Source: Aliihoeflea sp. 40Bstr573
GTDB lineage: Bacteria; Pseudomonadota; Alphaproteobacteria; Rhizobiales; Rhizobiaceae
DNA: 64,000 bases
Reading direction: 5' to 3'
Assembly (NCBI RefSeq): GCF_024105655.1
Contig: NZ_JAAAMH010000011.1
Coordinates: 1 to 64,000 of the forward strand
The notes under the pieces: generated by a model
The model's database searches: none
What the model saw: the letters and a program-made list of their open reading frames with translations, nothing else
Told to the model about the DNA's origin: nothing
Part shown: piece by piece, positions 53,181 through 61,652 of the stretch
Layout: every line of letters starts with the position of its first letter
Numbering within the stretch: the first letter of the stretch is position 1
Position numbers and translations under genes: made by a program

Positions 53181-53798
53181 ATGATCGGAAAGCTCAAAGG
53201 CACCGTGGACGAGATCGCCGAGGACCATTGCATCGTCGACATCCACGGCGTCGGCTATGTCGCCTACTGCTCCACGCGCACGCTGGCTGGCATCAAGGTC
53301 GGCGAAGCGGCCACGCTATTCATCGAAACCTATGTCCGCGAGGACATGATCCGGCTCTACGGCTTCAAATCGCAGCTCGAGCGCGAGTGGTTCCGCCTGT
53401 TGCAGAACAACGTCCAGGGCGTCGGCGCCAAGGTCGCGCTCGCCGTCCTCTCCACGCTGACCCCGTCCGAACTCGCCAACGCCATTGCCCTGCGCGACGT
53501 TACCATGGTCGCCCGCGCGCCCGGCGTCGGCAAGAAGGTCGCCGAGCGCATCGTCACCGAATTGCGCACCAAGGCGCCCGCCTATGCAGGCGAGGCCACC
53601 GGCACGATCGGCCTCAAGCAGGAACTTGGCGAAGGCGTCGCCCCCGCTCCCATAGCCGATGCCGTCTCCGCGCTCGTCAATCTCGGCTACTCCCGCGACA
53701 TTGCCGCCAACGCCGTCTCGGCCGCCCTCAAGGCGGCCGGCGAGGATGCAGATTCGTCGAAGCTGATCCGGCTTGGATTGAAAGAACTGGCGCGGTGA
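53181..53798 (+). CDS. ruvA: Holliday junction branch migration protein RuvA
   Basis: A 205-residue DNA-binding subunit that loads RuvB on four-way junctions. [20 protein letters not shown] (domain I), the helix-hairpin-helix pair seen in [20 protein letters not shown] and [19 protein letters not shown] (domain II), and the RuvB-contacting domain III ([20 protein letters not shown]) are intact. ruvB normally follows directly; here a toxin-antitoxin pair stands between ruvA and ruvB. Confidence 0.96.
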   Translation: MIGKLKGTVDEIAEDHCIVDIHGVGYVAYCSTRTLAGIKVGEAATLFIETYVREDMIRLYGFKSQLEREWFRLLQNNVQGVGAKVALAVLSTLTPSELANAIALRDVTMVARAPGVGKKVAERIVTELRTKAPAYAGEATGTIGLKQELGEGVAPAPIADAVSALVNLGYSRDIAANAVSAALKAAGEDADSSKLIRLGLKELAR

Positions 53799-53814
53799 GT
53801 ATCACACTCGCATT

Positions 53815-53844
53815 TTTCCTTACATTTTGATAAAGGTAAGGAAA
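53815..53844 (+). promoter_or_regulatory. Inverted repeat before the toxin-antitoxin pair, candidate operator
   Basis: TTTCCTTAC (53815-53823) and GTAAGGAAA (53836-53844) are perfect 9-base complements around an AT-rich spacer (ATTTTGATAAAG). The repeat is 10 bases before the antitoxin start and stands out as AT-rich against its neighbours. AbrB/MazE-type antitoxins usually autorepress at such repeats, so this is the likely operator-promoter. Confidence 0.65.
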
Positions 53845-53854
53845 CGAGGTCGAC

Positions 53855-54127
53855 ATGGGTTTCGAAGCAAAGATAACCAGCAAGGGGCAGGCAACCATTC
53901 CAGTGGAGGTTCGCGAGCGGCTTGGATTACATGCCGGCGATCGCATCGCCTTCATTGAAGTCGAGCATGGGTTTCTCGTCGTTCCTCGCAACCGACCCGC
54001 CGAGAGCCTTTTCGGCTTGCTCGCCGCTTATGCAATTCCAAATACGACGATCGAGGATTACAAACGAGCGGTCGGCGAAGGAATTAGCGACCACGTCTCC
54101 TCTCTGCATGGCGAGCAGGACTCTTGA
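53855..54127 (+). CDS. AbrB/MazE/SpoVT-type antitoxin
   Basis: A 90-residue antitoxin. The N-terminal swapped-hairpin DNA-binding domain reads AKITSKGQATIPVEVRERLG (about 5-24) followed by DRIAFIEVEHGFLVVPR. The C-terminal part (about 50-90) would bind and block the toxin. It overlaps the toxin gene by four bases (TTGA), the coupling usual in such pairs. Third-position G+C is about 60% by my hand count, well below the neighbouring ruv genes, which suggests acquisition by transfer. GAGG lies just before the ATG. Confidence 0.9.
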   Translation: MGFEAKITSKGQATIPVEVRERLGLHAGDRIAFIEVEHGFLVVPRNRPAESLFGLLAAYAIPNTTIEDYKRAVGEGISDHVSSLHGEQDS

Positions 54128-54522
54128 GGGGTCTCGACACCAATATCCTCCTACGTGCGATGCTGGACGACGACCCGGTCCAATCGGCCGTCGCGCAGCG
54201 CCTACTGTCGGGTCTCGATCGCGAAACGCCTGCATTTGTAAGCATTCCCGTCATGATGGAATTCTTCTGGGTCCTGCGCGCGCGTTATAAGCTGCCCCGG
54301 CCCGCGCTGGCTGGCGCGATTCGCAGCCTCCTGGAGATCGAGCATCTCGAATTCGAGGCATTTGACACCGTTGGAAAAGCTCTCACAACGTTTGAAACCG
54401 GCATCGCGGATTTCGCCGACGCAGTCGTCGCGCTAAGAAACCAGGAACTTGGGGCCAGCGCCACTTTGACATTCGACAAGGCAGCCGCCCACTCGGTCCG
54501 ATCCATGGAACTGCTTTCGTGA
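54124..54522 (+). CDS. PIN-domain toxin, VapC-like ribonuclease
   Basis: A 132-residue PIN-domain nuclease. Acidic active-site residues are D5 in [15 protein letters not shown]46 in [13 protein letters not shown]96/D99 in [12 protein letters not shown] and D118 in [10 protein letters not shown]. Toxins of this family cut tRNA or rRNA and stop translation; an AbrB-type antitoxin partner is typical. The start is TTG, overlapping the antitoxin stop. Its own stop overlaps the ruvB GTG start by four bases (GTGA), so ruvB may be coupled to toxin translation. Codon use is less GC-rich than its neighbours. Confidence 0.9.
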   Translation: MRGLDTNILLRAMLDDDPVQSAVAQRLLSGLDRETPAFVSIPVMMEFFWVLRARYKLPRPALAGAIRSLLEIEHLEFEAFDTVGKALTTFETGIADFADAVVALRNQELGASATLTFDKAAAHSVRSMELLS

Positions 54523-55559
54523 ACACCGCCCCCCGCCTCATCACACCGGAAAAGCGCGGCGAGGACGTGGACACCACCTTGCGTCCGCAAACGCTCGACG
54601 ATTTCTTCGGGCAGGCCGCTGCACGCGCCAATCTCAAGATCTTCATCGAGGCGGCGAAGACGCGCGGCGAGGCTTTGGACCATGTCCTGTTCGTCGGCCC
54701 GCCCGGCCTCGGCAAGACGACGCTGGCGCAGATCATGGCGCGCGAACTGGGCGTCAATTTCCGCTCCACCTCGGGCCCGGTGATCGCCAAGGCCGGAGAC
54801 CTTGCGGCGCTCCTGACCAATTTGGAGGACCGCGACGTCCTCTTCATCGACGAGATCCACCGCCTCAACCCGGCCGTCGAGGAAATCCTCTATCCGGCGA
54901 TGGAGGACTTCCAGCTCGACCTGATCATCGGCGAGGGTCCCGCCGCCCGCTCGGTCAAGATCGATCTCGCACGTTTCACGCTGGTCGCCGCGACAACGCG
55001 GCTCGGCCTCCTCACCAACCCGCTCCGAGACCGCTTCGGAATCCCTGTCCGGCTCGATTTCTACACGGTCGAGGAACTTGAGAAGATCGTCAGCCGCGGT
55101 GCGCGCATCCTGTCGCTTCCCATGAGCGAGGAAGGCGCGGTTGAGATCGCCCGGCGTGCGCGCGGCACCCCCCGCATCGCCGGCCGGCTGCTGCGCCGCG
55201 TGCGCGATTTCGCCTCCGTCGCCGGCGCCGAGATCGTCGACCGAAAGGTCGCCGACGCCGCGCTCACCCGATTGGAAGTCGACGCTCTTGGGCTCGACAA
55301 TCTCGACCGGCGCTATCTGTCGATGATCGCGACGAATTTCGGCGGTGGTCCTGTCGGGATCGAGACCATCGCGGCGGGCCTGTCCGAACCGCGCGACGCC
55401 ATCGAGGATATCATCGAGCCCTATCTGATCCAGCACGGCTTCATCCAGCGCACGCCCCGCGGCCGGATGCTCACCGCCAATGCCTGGCGCCATCTCGGGC
55501 TGGAGGCCCCACGTGACTTGGCTGTGCGGCAGACGAGCCTTTTCGAGGACGATCAATGA
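54519..55559 (+). CDS. ruvB: Holliday junction branch migration ATPase RuvB
   Basis: A 346-residue AAA+ motor. Walker A is [20 protein letters not shown] (about 56-75), Walker [11 protein letters not shown], sensor 1 [20 protein letters not shown] with the arginine finger, and the C-terminal winged helix is in [15 protein letters not shown]. The start is GTG at 54519, overlapping the toxin stop (GTGA). Homologues usually begin near [13 protein letters not shown], so this start fits. It ends overlapping ybgC by four bases (ATGA). Confidence 0.96.
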   Translation: MNTAPRLITPEKRGEDVDTTLRPQTLDDFFGQAAARANLKIFIEAAKTRGEALDHVLFVGPPGLGKTTLAQIMARELGVNFRSTSGPVIAKAGDLAALLTNLEDRDVLFIDEIHRLNPAVEEILYPAMEDFQLDLIIGEGPAARSVKIDLARFTLVAATTRLGLLTNPLRDRFGIPVRLDFYTVEELEKIVSRGARILSLPMSEEGAVEIARRARGTPRIAGRLLRRVRDFASVAGAEIVDRKVADAALTRLEVDALGLDNLDRRYLSMIATNFGGGPVGIETIAAGLSEPRDAIEDIIEPYLIQHGFIQRTPRGRMLTANAWRHLGLEAPRDLAVRQTSLFEDDQ

Positions 55560-56014
55560 TCGACCCGACCGCCCTCGCCGGAGAACTCACGCCCTTCGGC
55601 CACCGCATGCATGCCCGCGTCTACTACGCCGATACGGACTTCTCCGGCGTCGTCTACCACGCCCGCTACCTCGAATTCTTCGAACGCGGCCGGTCGGACT
55701 TCCTGCGTCTTGCCGGCGTCCACCACACCGAGCTTGCCGATGGCAAGCATGGCGAAAAGCTCGTCTGGGTCGTCAAGCGCATGGAGATCGACTTCCGTGC
55801 CTCCGCACGGATCGACGACATCCTGACCATCGACACGCGAACGGAAAGGATTTCCGGCGCGCGCATCTACATGGCGCAGGAATTGAAGCGCGGCGACGAC
55901 ATGCTCGTCACCGCGCGCGTCGAGGCAGCGATCATTTCGGAAGCCGGAAAGCCGCGCCGTTTTCCCAAGGAATGGCTGACCGCATTCATGCCGCAAGTGG
56001 CCGATCCGGCTTGA
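55556..56014 (+). CDS. ybgC: Tol-Pal system-associated acyl-CoA thioesterase
   Basis: A 152-residue hot-dog thioesterase. [20 protein letters not shown] (about 18-37) contains the catalytic aspartate of the 4-hydroxybenzoyl-CoA thioesterase type, and [12 protein letters not shown] follows. YbgC is regularly the first gene of tol-pal clusters and hydrolyses short-chain acyl-CoA; its link to Tol-Pal function is unclear. Its start overlaps the ruvB stop. A 225-base gap with no recognised gene follows before tolQ, probably holding the tol promoter. Confidence 0.94.
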   Translation: MIDPTALAGELTPFGHRMHARVYYADTDFSGVVYHARYLEFFERGRSDFLRLAGVHHTELADGKHGEKLVWVVKRMEIDFRASARIDDILTIDTRTERISGARIYMAQELKRGDDMLVTARVEAAIISEAGKPRRFPKEWLTAFMPQVADPA

Positions 56015-56239
56015 GCCGCGCGTTCGCCTAAACGCTTCCTTAACCCTAACGGCGCATGAACAGGGCGATGAAAATCGTCGATAACGGCATGCGCCTTCCT
56101 TTCACCAAATTTGGCTTGAACAAGGCCGATTATGGTGCCGTGGGGTCGAGGCCGGCACGCAATCGATGACAACTGACAGGCGCACCTGGAGGAAGGGCGG
56201 CAAAGAGCCGTCCGGACTCGTGATGAGGACGTTGGGACC

Positions 56240-56959
56240 ATGGAAACCGTGACTTTGGCCGCACCGGGCGGCGATCATTCGATCTGGGCGCTGTTCTGGC
56301 AGGCCGGCTGGGTCGTCAAGCTGGTGATGCTGGGCCTGATAGCGGCCTCGATCTGGACGTGGGCGATCATCGTCGACAAGATCATCGCCTACAAGCGCAT
56401 GGACGCATCGCTGAACCGCTTCGAGCAAGTGTTCTGGTCCGGTCAGTCGCTGGAAGAACTCTATCGCACACTCGCCGACCGCAAGACGACCGGCATGGGC
56501 GCGGTCTTCGTCTCCGCCATGCGCGAGTGGAAGAAGAGCTTCGAGAAGGGCGCCAAGTCTCCGATCGGCCTCCAGACCCGCATCGACAAGGCGATGGACC
56601 TTGCCATCACCCGCGAGATGGAGGGGCTGGAAGGCCGTCTCGGCTATCTCGCCTCCATCGGCTCGGCCGCGCCCTTCATTGGCCTCTTCGGCACCGTCGT
56701 CGGCATCATGACCTCGTTCCAGGCCATCGCCGGCTCGCAGTCGACCAACCTCGCCGTCGTCGCGCCGGGCATCGCCGAGGCCCTTCTCGCAACGGCCCTT
56801 GGCCTTCTCGCCGCCATTCCCGCCGTCATCGCCTACAACAAGCTGTCGGCCGATGCCGGCAAGCTCGCCGCGCGCATGGAAGGGTTCTCGGACGAATTCT
56901 CCGCCATTCTTTCGCGCCAGATCGATGAAAAGGTCGTGCCGCGCGCGGCAGCGGCCTGA
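56240..56959 (+). CDS. tolQ: Tol-Pal system protein TolQ
   Basis: A 239-residue inner-membrane proton channel subunit with three helices (about 25-45, 135-158, 170-192). The family block is YLASIGSAAPFIGLFGTVVG (about 135-154) and VAPGIAEALLATALGLLAAI (about 173-192). TolQ with TolR uses the proton gradient to energise TolA, which pulls on the outer membrane through TolB and Pal during constriction. It follows ybgC after 225 bases and precedes tolR by 21. Confidence 0.96.
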   Translation: METVTLAAPGGDHSIWALFWQAGWVVKLVMLGLIAASIWTWAIIVDKIIAYKRMDASLNRFEQVFWSGQSLEELYRTLADRKTTGMGAVFVSAMREWKKSFEKGAKSPIGLQTRIDKAMDLAITREMEGLEGRLGYLASIGSAAPFIGLFGTVVGIMTSFQAIAGSQSTNLAVVAPGIAEALLATALGLLAAIPAVIAYNKLSADAGKLAARMEGFSDEFSAILSRQIDEKVVPRAAAA

Positions 56960-56980
56960 CCGCGGCAGGGGAGTTTCAAC

Positions 56981-57424
56981 ATGGGCATGGCAGTCGGACA
57001 AAAGAGCGGCGGACGCTCCAGGCGCAGGGGCAAGCGCCATGCGCTCGTCTCCGAGATCAACGTCACGCCCTTCGTCGACGTGATGCTGGTGCTCCTGATC
57101 ATCTTCATGGTCGCGGCCCCGCTGTTGACGGTCGGCGTGCCGATCGACCTGCCCGAATCGCGCGCCGGCGCCCTGAATTCGGAAACGACCCCGATCACCG
57201 TGTCGGTCAACGCCGACGGCCAGGTCTACCTGCAGGAAACCGAGATCGCGATCGACGACATCGTGCCAACCCTCGAGGCCGTCGCCACCACCGGCTATGA
57301 CGAGCGCATCTATGTGCGCGCGGACGGCGCGGCGAACTACGCCATGGTCATGCGCGTTCTCGGCCGCATCAATGGTGCCGGCTACCGGAACGTTGGCCTC
57401 GTCACCCTCCCCGAGGATAGCTGA
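56981..57424 (+). CDS. tolR: Tol-Pal system protein TolR
   Basis: A 147-residue ExbD/TolR protein with one membrane helix (about 28-48) carrying the essential aspartate in INVTPFVDVMLVLLIIFMV. The periplasmic domain follows, containing GVPIDLPESRAGALNSETTP and IYVRADGAANYAMVMRVLGR. The N-terminus is strongly basic (GGRSRRRGKRHA), orienting it with the N-terminus inside. GGGGAG precedes the ATG. tolA follows after eight bases. Confidence 0.96.
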   Translation: MGMAVGQKSGGRSRRRGKRHALVSEINVTPFVDVMLVLLIIFMVAAPLLTVGVPIDLPESRAGALNSETTPITVSVNADGQVYLQETEIAIDDIVPTLEAVATTGYDERIYVRADGAANYAMVMRVLGRINGAGYRNVGLVTLPEDS

Positions 57425-57432
57425 GCAACGCG

Positions 57433-58494
57433 ATGAAGGCCGGCCTCACAACATCTGTGGCCATGCATGTCGTGCTCATCGGGGCCGGGCTCATCAGCCT
57501 GTCCTCGCCGCGCCCGCTCGAAAGCTCCAACTTCGAATCGTTCCCGGTGGAGATGGTGCCCCTCGCCGAGATCTCGCAGAGCGTTCAGGGCGAGCGTACC
57601 GCGCCCGTCTCCGAGACGCCGGCGCCCGAGGCGACCACCGAGGAAGCGCCGGTCGACAACGCGCAGAACATCGGCAACAACCAGGTCGATCTCCCCAATT
57701 CCGCGACCGTGCCGGGCAACCGTCCGGTCGATGCCGCATCTGCTCCGCCGCCGGCCGAGGAGCCGCCCGCACCCGAACCCGTTCAGGAGCCGACCCCGGC
57801 GCCCGAGCCCGAACCGACGCCGCCGCCTCCGCCACAGGAAGCCGAAGCCGAGCCTGAACCCGCTCCCGTCGAGGAAGCGACACCGGAACCCGCCGAGGAA
57901 CCGGCCATCGCCGAGGAACAGCCGCGCGAACTCGTCCAGTTGCCGACGAGCGCCCCGCGCCCGCAGGTCCGCCCTCAGCCGCAGCAGCAGCAGCAGGCCA
58001 CCCGCCCCGAGCCGCAGCGCGAGCCCGAACGCCCCGCGCAGCAGCCCCAGCAGGCGCAGCAATCGAGTGAGGAAAGCCAGTTCAACGAGGACGAGATCGC
58101 TGCGCTCCTCAACCGCGACCAGGCGCAGGGCGGCGGCGCCGAGCGATCGAGCGAACAGGCGTCGCTCGGCGGCCGACAGACGACGGGCGCCGTCCTGTCG
58201 CAATCCGAGATCGATTCGCTGCGCAGCCAGGTGTCGCGCTGCTGGAACCCGCCGGTCGGCGCGGCCGACGCAGAGAATATGGTCGTTTCCATCCGCCTGA
58301 AGCTCGATCCGTCGGGTGCGCTCGACGGAAATCCGGAAGTCGTGTCGGGCGGCGGCTCGACCATGGCCGAGCGTGCGGCGGCCGACGCGGCGCGGCGCGC
58401 AGTGATGCGCTGTGCGCCCTACAACGCCCCCGCCGACAAATACGATGCCTGGGCCGATGTTCAGTTCAACTTCGACCCGAGCCAGATGTTCTGA
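57433..58494 (+). CDS. tolA: Tol-Pal system protein TolA-like
   Basis: A 353-residue inner-membrane protein linking TolQR to the outer membrane. One helix (about 8-25) is followed by a very long low-complexity region (about 90-225) of Pro/Glu/Ala and then Gln/Pro repeats, unlike the Ala/Lys helical arm of E. coli TolA. The C-terminal TonB/TolA-type domain begins near LSQSEIDSLRSQVSRCWNPP and ends FDPSQMF, with a second cysteine in AVMRCAPYN for a disulfide. Position between tolR and tolB makes the assignment firm. Its polyproline runs would need EF-P. Confidence 0.92.
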   Translation: MKAGLTTSVAMHVVLIGAGLISLSSPRPLESSNFESFPVEMVPLAEISQSVQGERTAPVSETPAPEATTEEAPVDNAQNIGNNQVDLPNSATVPGNRPVDAASAPPPAEEPPAPEPVQEPTPAPEPEPTPPPPPQEAEAEPEPAPVEEATPEPAEEPAIAEEQPRELVQLPTSAPRPQVRPQPQQQQQATRPEPQREPERPAQQPQQAQQSSEESQFNEDEIAALLNRDQAQGGGAERSSEQASLGGRQTTGAVLSQSEIDSLRSQVSRCWNPPVGAADAENMVVSIRLKLDPSGALDGNPEVVSGGGSTMAERAAADAARRAVMRCAPYNAPADKYDAWADVQFNFDPSQMF

Positions 58495-58533
58495 CCCCAC
58501 CCGGCACGAAGACCGGACAATGAGGCGAAACCG

Positions 58534-59850
58534 ATGATGACATACCTGAAGACCTGCATGGCGATATGCGCTCTCGCGCTGGCCGGCGCGCTCGCCGCCA
58601 GCCTGCCCGCGCGCGCGCAGCTCCAGATCGACGTGACGCAGGGCGTGGTCGAGCCGATGCCGATCGCCGTCACCGACTTCCTGTCGAGCGACAATGTCGG
58701 TGCCGAAATCACCGGGGTCATCGAGGCCAATCTGCGCCGATCGGGCCTCTTCGCCCCGATCTCCAAGAGCGCCTTCATCGAGCGCATCTCCAATCCAGAC
58801 GTTGCGCCGCGCTTCAACGACTGGACCGTCATCAACGCGCAGGCCCTCGTCACCGGCCGTGTCACGCAGGAGGCAGATGGTCGGCTGCGCGCCGAATACC
58901 GTCTTTGGGACACGTTCTCCGGGCAGCAGGTCGTCGGCGAGCAGTATTTCGCCAACCGCCAGAACTGGCGCCGCATCGCCCACATCATCTCGGACTCGAT
59001 CTACCAGAACCTGACCGGCGAGAGCGGCTATTTCGACACGCGCATCGTCTATGTCGACGAATCGGGGCCGAAGAACCAGCGCGTCAAGCGCCTCGCCATC
59101 ATGGATCAGGATGGCGCCAACCAGCGCACCTTGACCGACGGCAGCTCCATCGTCCTGACGCCCCGCTTCTCGCCGACGCGCCAGGAAATCACCTACATGT
59201 CCTATGAGGGAGGCACGCCTCAGGTCTATCTCCTGCAGATCGAGACCGGCCAGCGCGAACTCGTCGGCAACTTCCCCGGCATGACCTTCGCGCCGCGCTT
59301 TTCGCCCGACGGCCAGCGCATCGTGATGAGCCTTTTGCGCGAAGACGGCAATTCCAACATCTACATGATGGATCTGCGCTCGCGCACGACGACGCGCCTG
59401 ACCAATTCCAACGCCATCGACACCTCGCCCACCTATTCGCCGGACGGGACCAAGATTGCCTTCACCTCCGACCGCGGCGGGCGCCCGCACATTTACGTAA
59501 TGGGTGCGGATGGCTCGAATCCGACCCGCATCTCGTTTGGCGACGGCACCTATTCGACCCCCGTCTGGTCGCCGCGCGGCGATCTGATCGCCTTTACGAA
59601 GCAGAGTGCCGGCCAGTTCCAGATCGGCGTGATGCGCACCGATGGTTCGGGCGAGCGTATCCTGTCCACGGGGCACCTGCAGGAAGGCCCGACCTGGGCG
59701 CCGAACGGCCGCGTCATCATGTTCTTCCGGGAGGCTTCCGGCTCGAACGGCCCGACCCTGCACTCGATCGACCTGACCGGCCGCAACGAGCAGCGCATAT
59801 CGACGCCGAATTTCGGTTCGGATCCCGCATGGTCACCGCTTCTGCAGTAG
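58534..59850 (+). CDS. tolB: Tol-Pal system protein TolB
   Basis: A 438-residue periplasmic protein with a signal peptide (about 1-31, ending LPARAQ). The N-terminal domain (about 35-165) is followed by a six-bladed beta-propeller whose repeats share the SPDG-type motif: [33 protein letters not shown] and [14 protein letters not shown]. TolB binds Pal and TolA and helps recycle Pal across the envelope. The start [16 protein letters not shown] may be the second ATG. It follows tolA by 39 bases. Confidence 0.96.
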   Translation: MMTYLKTCMAICALALAGALAASLPARAQLQIDVTQGVVEPMPIAVTDFLSSDNVGAEITGVIEANLRRSGLFAPISKSAFIERISNPDVAPRFNDWTVINAQALVTGRVTQEADGRLRAEYRLWDTFSGQQVVGEQYFANRQNWRRIAHIISDSIYQNLTGESGYFDTRIVYVDESGPKNQRVKRLAIMDQDGANQRTLTDGSSIVLTPRFSPTRQEITYMSYEGGTPQVYLLQIETGQRELVGNFPGMTFAPRFSPDGQRIVMSLLREDGNSNIYMMDLRSRTTTRLTNSNAIDTSPTYSPDGTKIAFTSDRGGRPHIYVMGADGSNPTRISFGDGTYSTPVWSPRGDLIAFTKQSAGQFQIGVMRTDGSGERILSTGHLQEGPTWAPNGRVIMFFREASGSNGPTLHSIDLTGRNEQRISTPNFGSDPAWSPLLQ

Positions 59851-60057
59851 TGCGGCTTCAAAGACACGGACGCGCCGCTTTTTGGCCCAGATTCGCCGTA
59901 GCGTCGGCCACGGACGAAGGCGCGGGCGAATCATTGCGAGCCGCCCGCCGCTCGACCCTCGAAACGAAGTCGTCACCCTGCCTGTTGAGGCTCCGTTAAC
60001 CTCATTGTGGTTACTGGACATTCAACGAAACCCATCTAGTGCGAAGGAGAGGCGGCC

Positions 60058-60579
60058 ATGCGCCGTATCGCAGCCATCACCCGTAGCCCCCTGATCGTCG
60101 CATTCGTTGCCGGCCTTGCGCTCGCAGGTTGCGCCAGCAAGCAGACCCCGAACAACGCGGCCGACCTCGGCCTTGGCGCCGGCGGTGCCGGTTCGGGCAT
60201 CGCGGCCACCCCCGGTTCCAGCCAGGACTTCACCGTCAATGTCGGCGACCGCATCTTCTTCGACACGGACTCGACCGTCATTCGCGCCGATGCCCAGCAG
60301 ACGCTCGCCCGTCAGGCGCAGTGGTTGAACCAGTACGGCAATTACGGCATCACCGTCGAAGGCCATGCCGACGAACGCGGCACCCGCGAATACAACCTCG
60401 CGCTCTCGGCCCGTCGCGCTGCCGCCACCCGCGATTATCTCGCCAGCCAGGGCGTCGCCGCCAACCGCATCCGCACCATCTCCTACGGCAAGGAACGTCC
60501 GGTCGCCGTTTGCGACAACATCTCCTGCTGGTCGCAGAACCGCCGTGCGGTCACCGTACTCGACGGCGCCGGTAGCTGA
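60058..60579 (+). CDS. pal: Peptidoglycan-associated lipoprotein Pal
   Basis: A 173-residue outer-membrane lipoprotein. The signal peptide ends in the lipobox LALAGCASK (cysteine 24). After a Gly-rich linker, the OmpA-like domain (about 65-173) carries VEGHADERGTREYNLALSAR, whose Asp and Arg bind meso-diaminopimelate. Pal anchors the outer membrane to the cell wall at the division site. The 207-base gap from tolB suggests a separate promoter. An intrinsic terminator follows. Confidence 0.97.
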   Translation: MRRIAAITRSPLIVAFVAGLALAGCASKQTPNNAADLGLGAGGAGSGIAATPGSSQDFTVNVGDRIFFDTDSTVIRADAQQTLARQAQWLNQYGNYGITVEGHADERGTREYNLALSARRAAATRDYLASQGVAANRIRTISYGKERPVAVCDNISCWSQNRRAVTVLDGAGS

Positions 60580-60609
60580 TCCATTTCGGCAACAGTCGAA
60601 CGAACTTCG

Positions 60610-60636
60610 AAGGCGGTCCTCGTGGCCGCCTTTGTT
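60610..60636 (+). terminator. Intrinsic terminator after pal
   Basis: AAGGCGG (60610-60616) pairs with CCGCCTT (60626-60632) with some internal pairing in the nine-base loop, followed by TGTTATTT. It lies about 30 bases after the pal stop. Confidence 0.7.
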
Positions 60637-60740
60637 ATTTCGGGCGAAAACAAAATTTGGCCGAACTCCGGGGCGCTGGTAGAAGCGAGTTTGGGGCGCG
60701 GCGCAAGGTCGCGACCCGTCATCGTCAAGCGAGAGGCATG

Positions 60741-61652
60741 ATGAAGTTTGCAACCCTTTTGAGCGGTGCGATTGCCCTGCCGCTCCTGTTCGCCGCACCG
60801 GCAATGGCCCAGACGGCGGACCAGCGCGTTCTGGCCATGGAAGACCAGCTTCGCCAGTTGAACGGCCTGGTCGAGGAACTGAATTTCCAGGTCCTCCAGA
60901 TGCAGGACCAGCTCCGGCGAATGCAGGAGGACAACGAGTTCCGCTTCCAGCAACTGGAAGGCGGCGGCTCGTCCTCCGGCGGCGGTTCGGGCGCGACGGG
61001 CGCGTCGAGCAACGACCAGGGCAACAACGCCCTGACACCGCCCGCGACCACCGACACTGCCGACGCCGAATCCCACGGGACGATCCAGCCGCCCGTCGCC
61101 GGCGGCTCTAGCGAGACGCTGGCTGCGCCGCCGCGCGAACTGGGCTCGATCACCTTCGACGCGCAGGGCAATCCGGTCGGCGCGGGCGTCGCGCAGCCGG
61201 TCGCCCCCCAACCCGGCGTCGCGGGCACTCAGGCAGACGGCACCACGGTCGCGGCGCTTCCTTCCGCGGGCGATGCGGGCCAGCTCTACCGCAATTCCTA
61301 CGAATTCATCCTGTCCGGCGACTACGCAACCGCCGAGAGCGGCTTTCGCGACATGATCGCGCGCTATCCCGAGCACGAACAGATCCCCGACGCCCAGTTC
61401 TGGCTCGGAGAGTCCCTGCTCGGCCAGGAAAAGTACCGTGACGCGGCCGAAACCTTCCTAGCCGCCAGCCGCGACTACCCGCAGTCGCGCCGCGCGCCCG
61501 AAATGCTCTTCAAGCTCGGCGTCTCGCTCGCAGCGCTCAACCAGCGCGAAGTCGCCTGCGCCACGTTCAACGAAGTCGGCCAGCGCTACCCGCAGATGTC
61601 CGAGGCGCTGAAAGAACGCGTCAAGCAGGAACAGCAGCTCACCTCCTGCTGA
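60741..61652 (+). CDS. cpoB: Tol-Pal system protein YbgF/CpoB
   Basis: A 303-residue periplasmic protein. A signal peptide (about 1-24, ending PAMAQ) is followed by a coiled coil (about 28-75, QRVLAMEDQLRQLNGLVEEL) that trimerises, a Gly/Ser/Ala-rich linker, and a C-terminal TPR domain (about 185-300) with YRNSYEFILSGDYATAESGF and AQFWLGESLLGQEKYRDAAE. CpoB coordinates Tol with peptidoglycan synthesis. The ATG at 60741 was preferred over 60738 because of spacing to GAGAGG. The next gene overlaps its stop by one base (TGATG). Confidence 0.94.
   Translation: MKFATLLSGAIALPLLFAAPAMAQTADQRVLAMEDQLRQLNGLVEELNFQVLQMQDQLRRMQEDNEFRFQQLEGGGSSSGGGSGATGASSNDQGNNALTPPATTDTADAESHGTIQPPVAGGSSETLAAPPRELGSITFDAQGNPVGAGVAQPVAPQPGVAGTQADGTTVAALPSAGDAGQLYRNSYEFILSGDYATAESGFRDMIARYPEHEQIPDAQFWLGESLLGQEKYRDAAETFLAASRDYPQSRRAPEMLFKLGVSLAALNQREVACATFNEVGQRYPQMSEALKERVKQEQQLTSC

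Noticed and set aside
56015-56239. A gene or CtrA box in the gap before tolQ
   Set aside because: Only a TTAACC half-site (around 56039) is present and no open frame with a ribosome binding site and coding-like composition; left as promoter region.
57382-59763. 793-codon open frame on the minus strand
   Set aside because: Antisense shadow of tolA and tolB; low complexity, no motif, no ribosome binding site of note.
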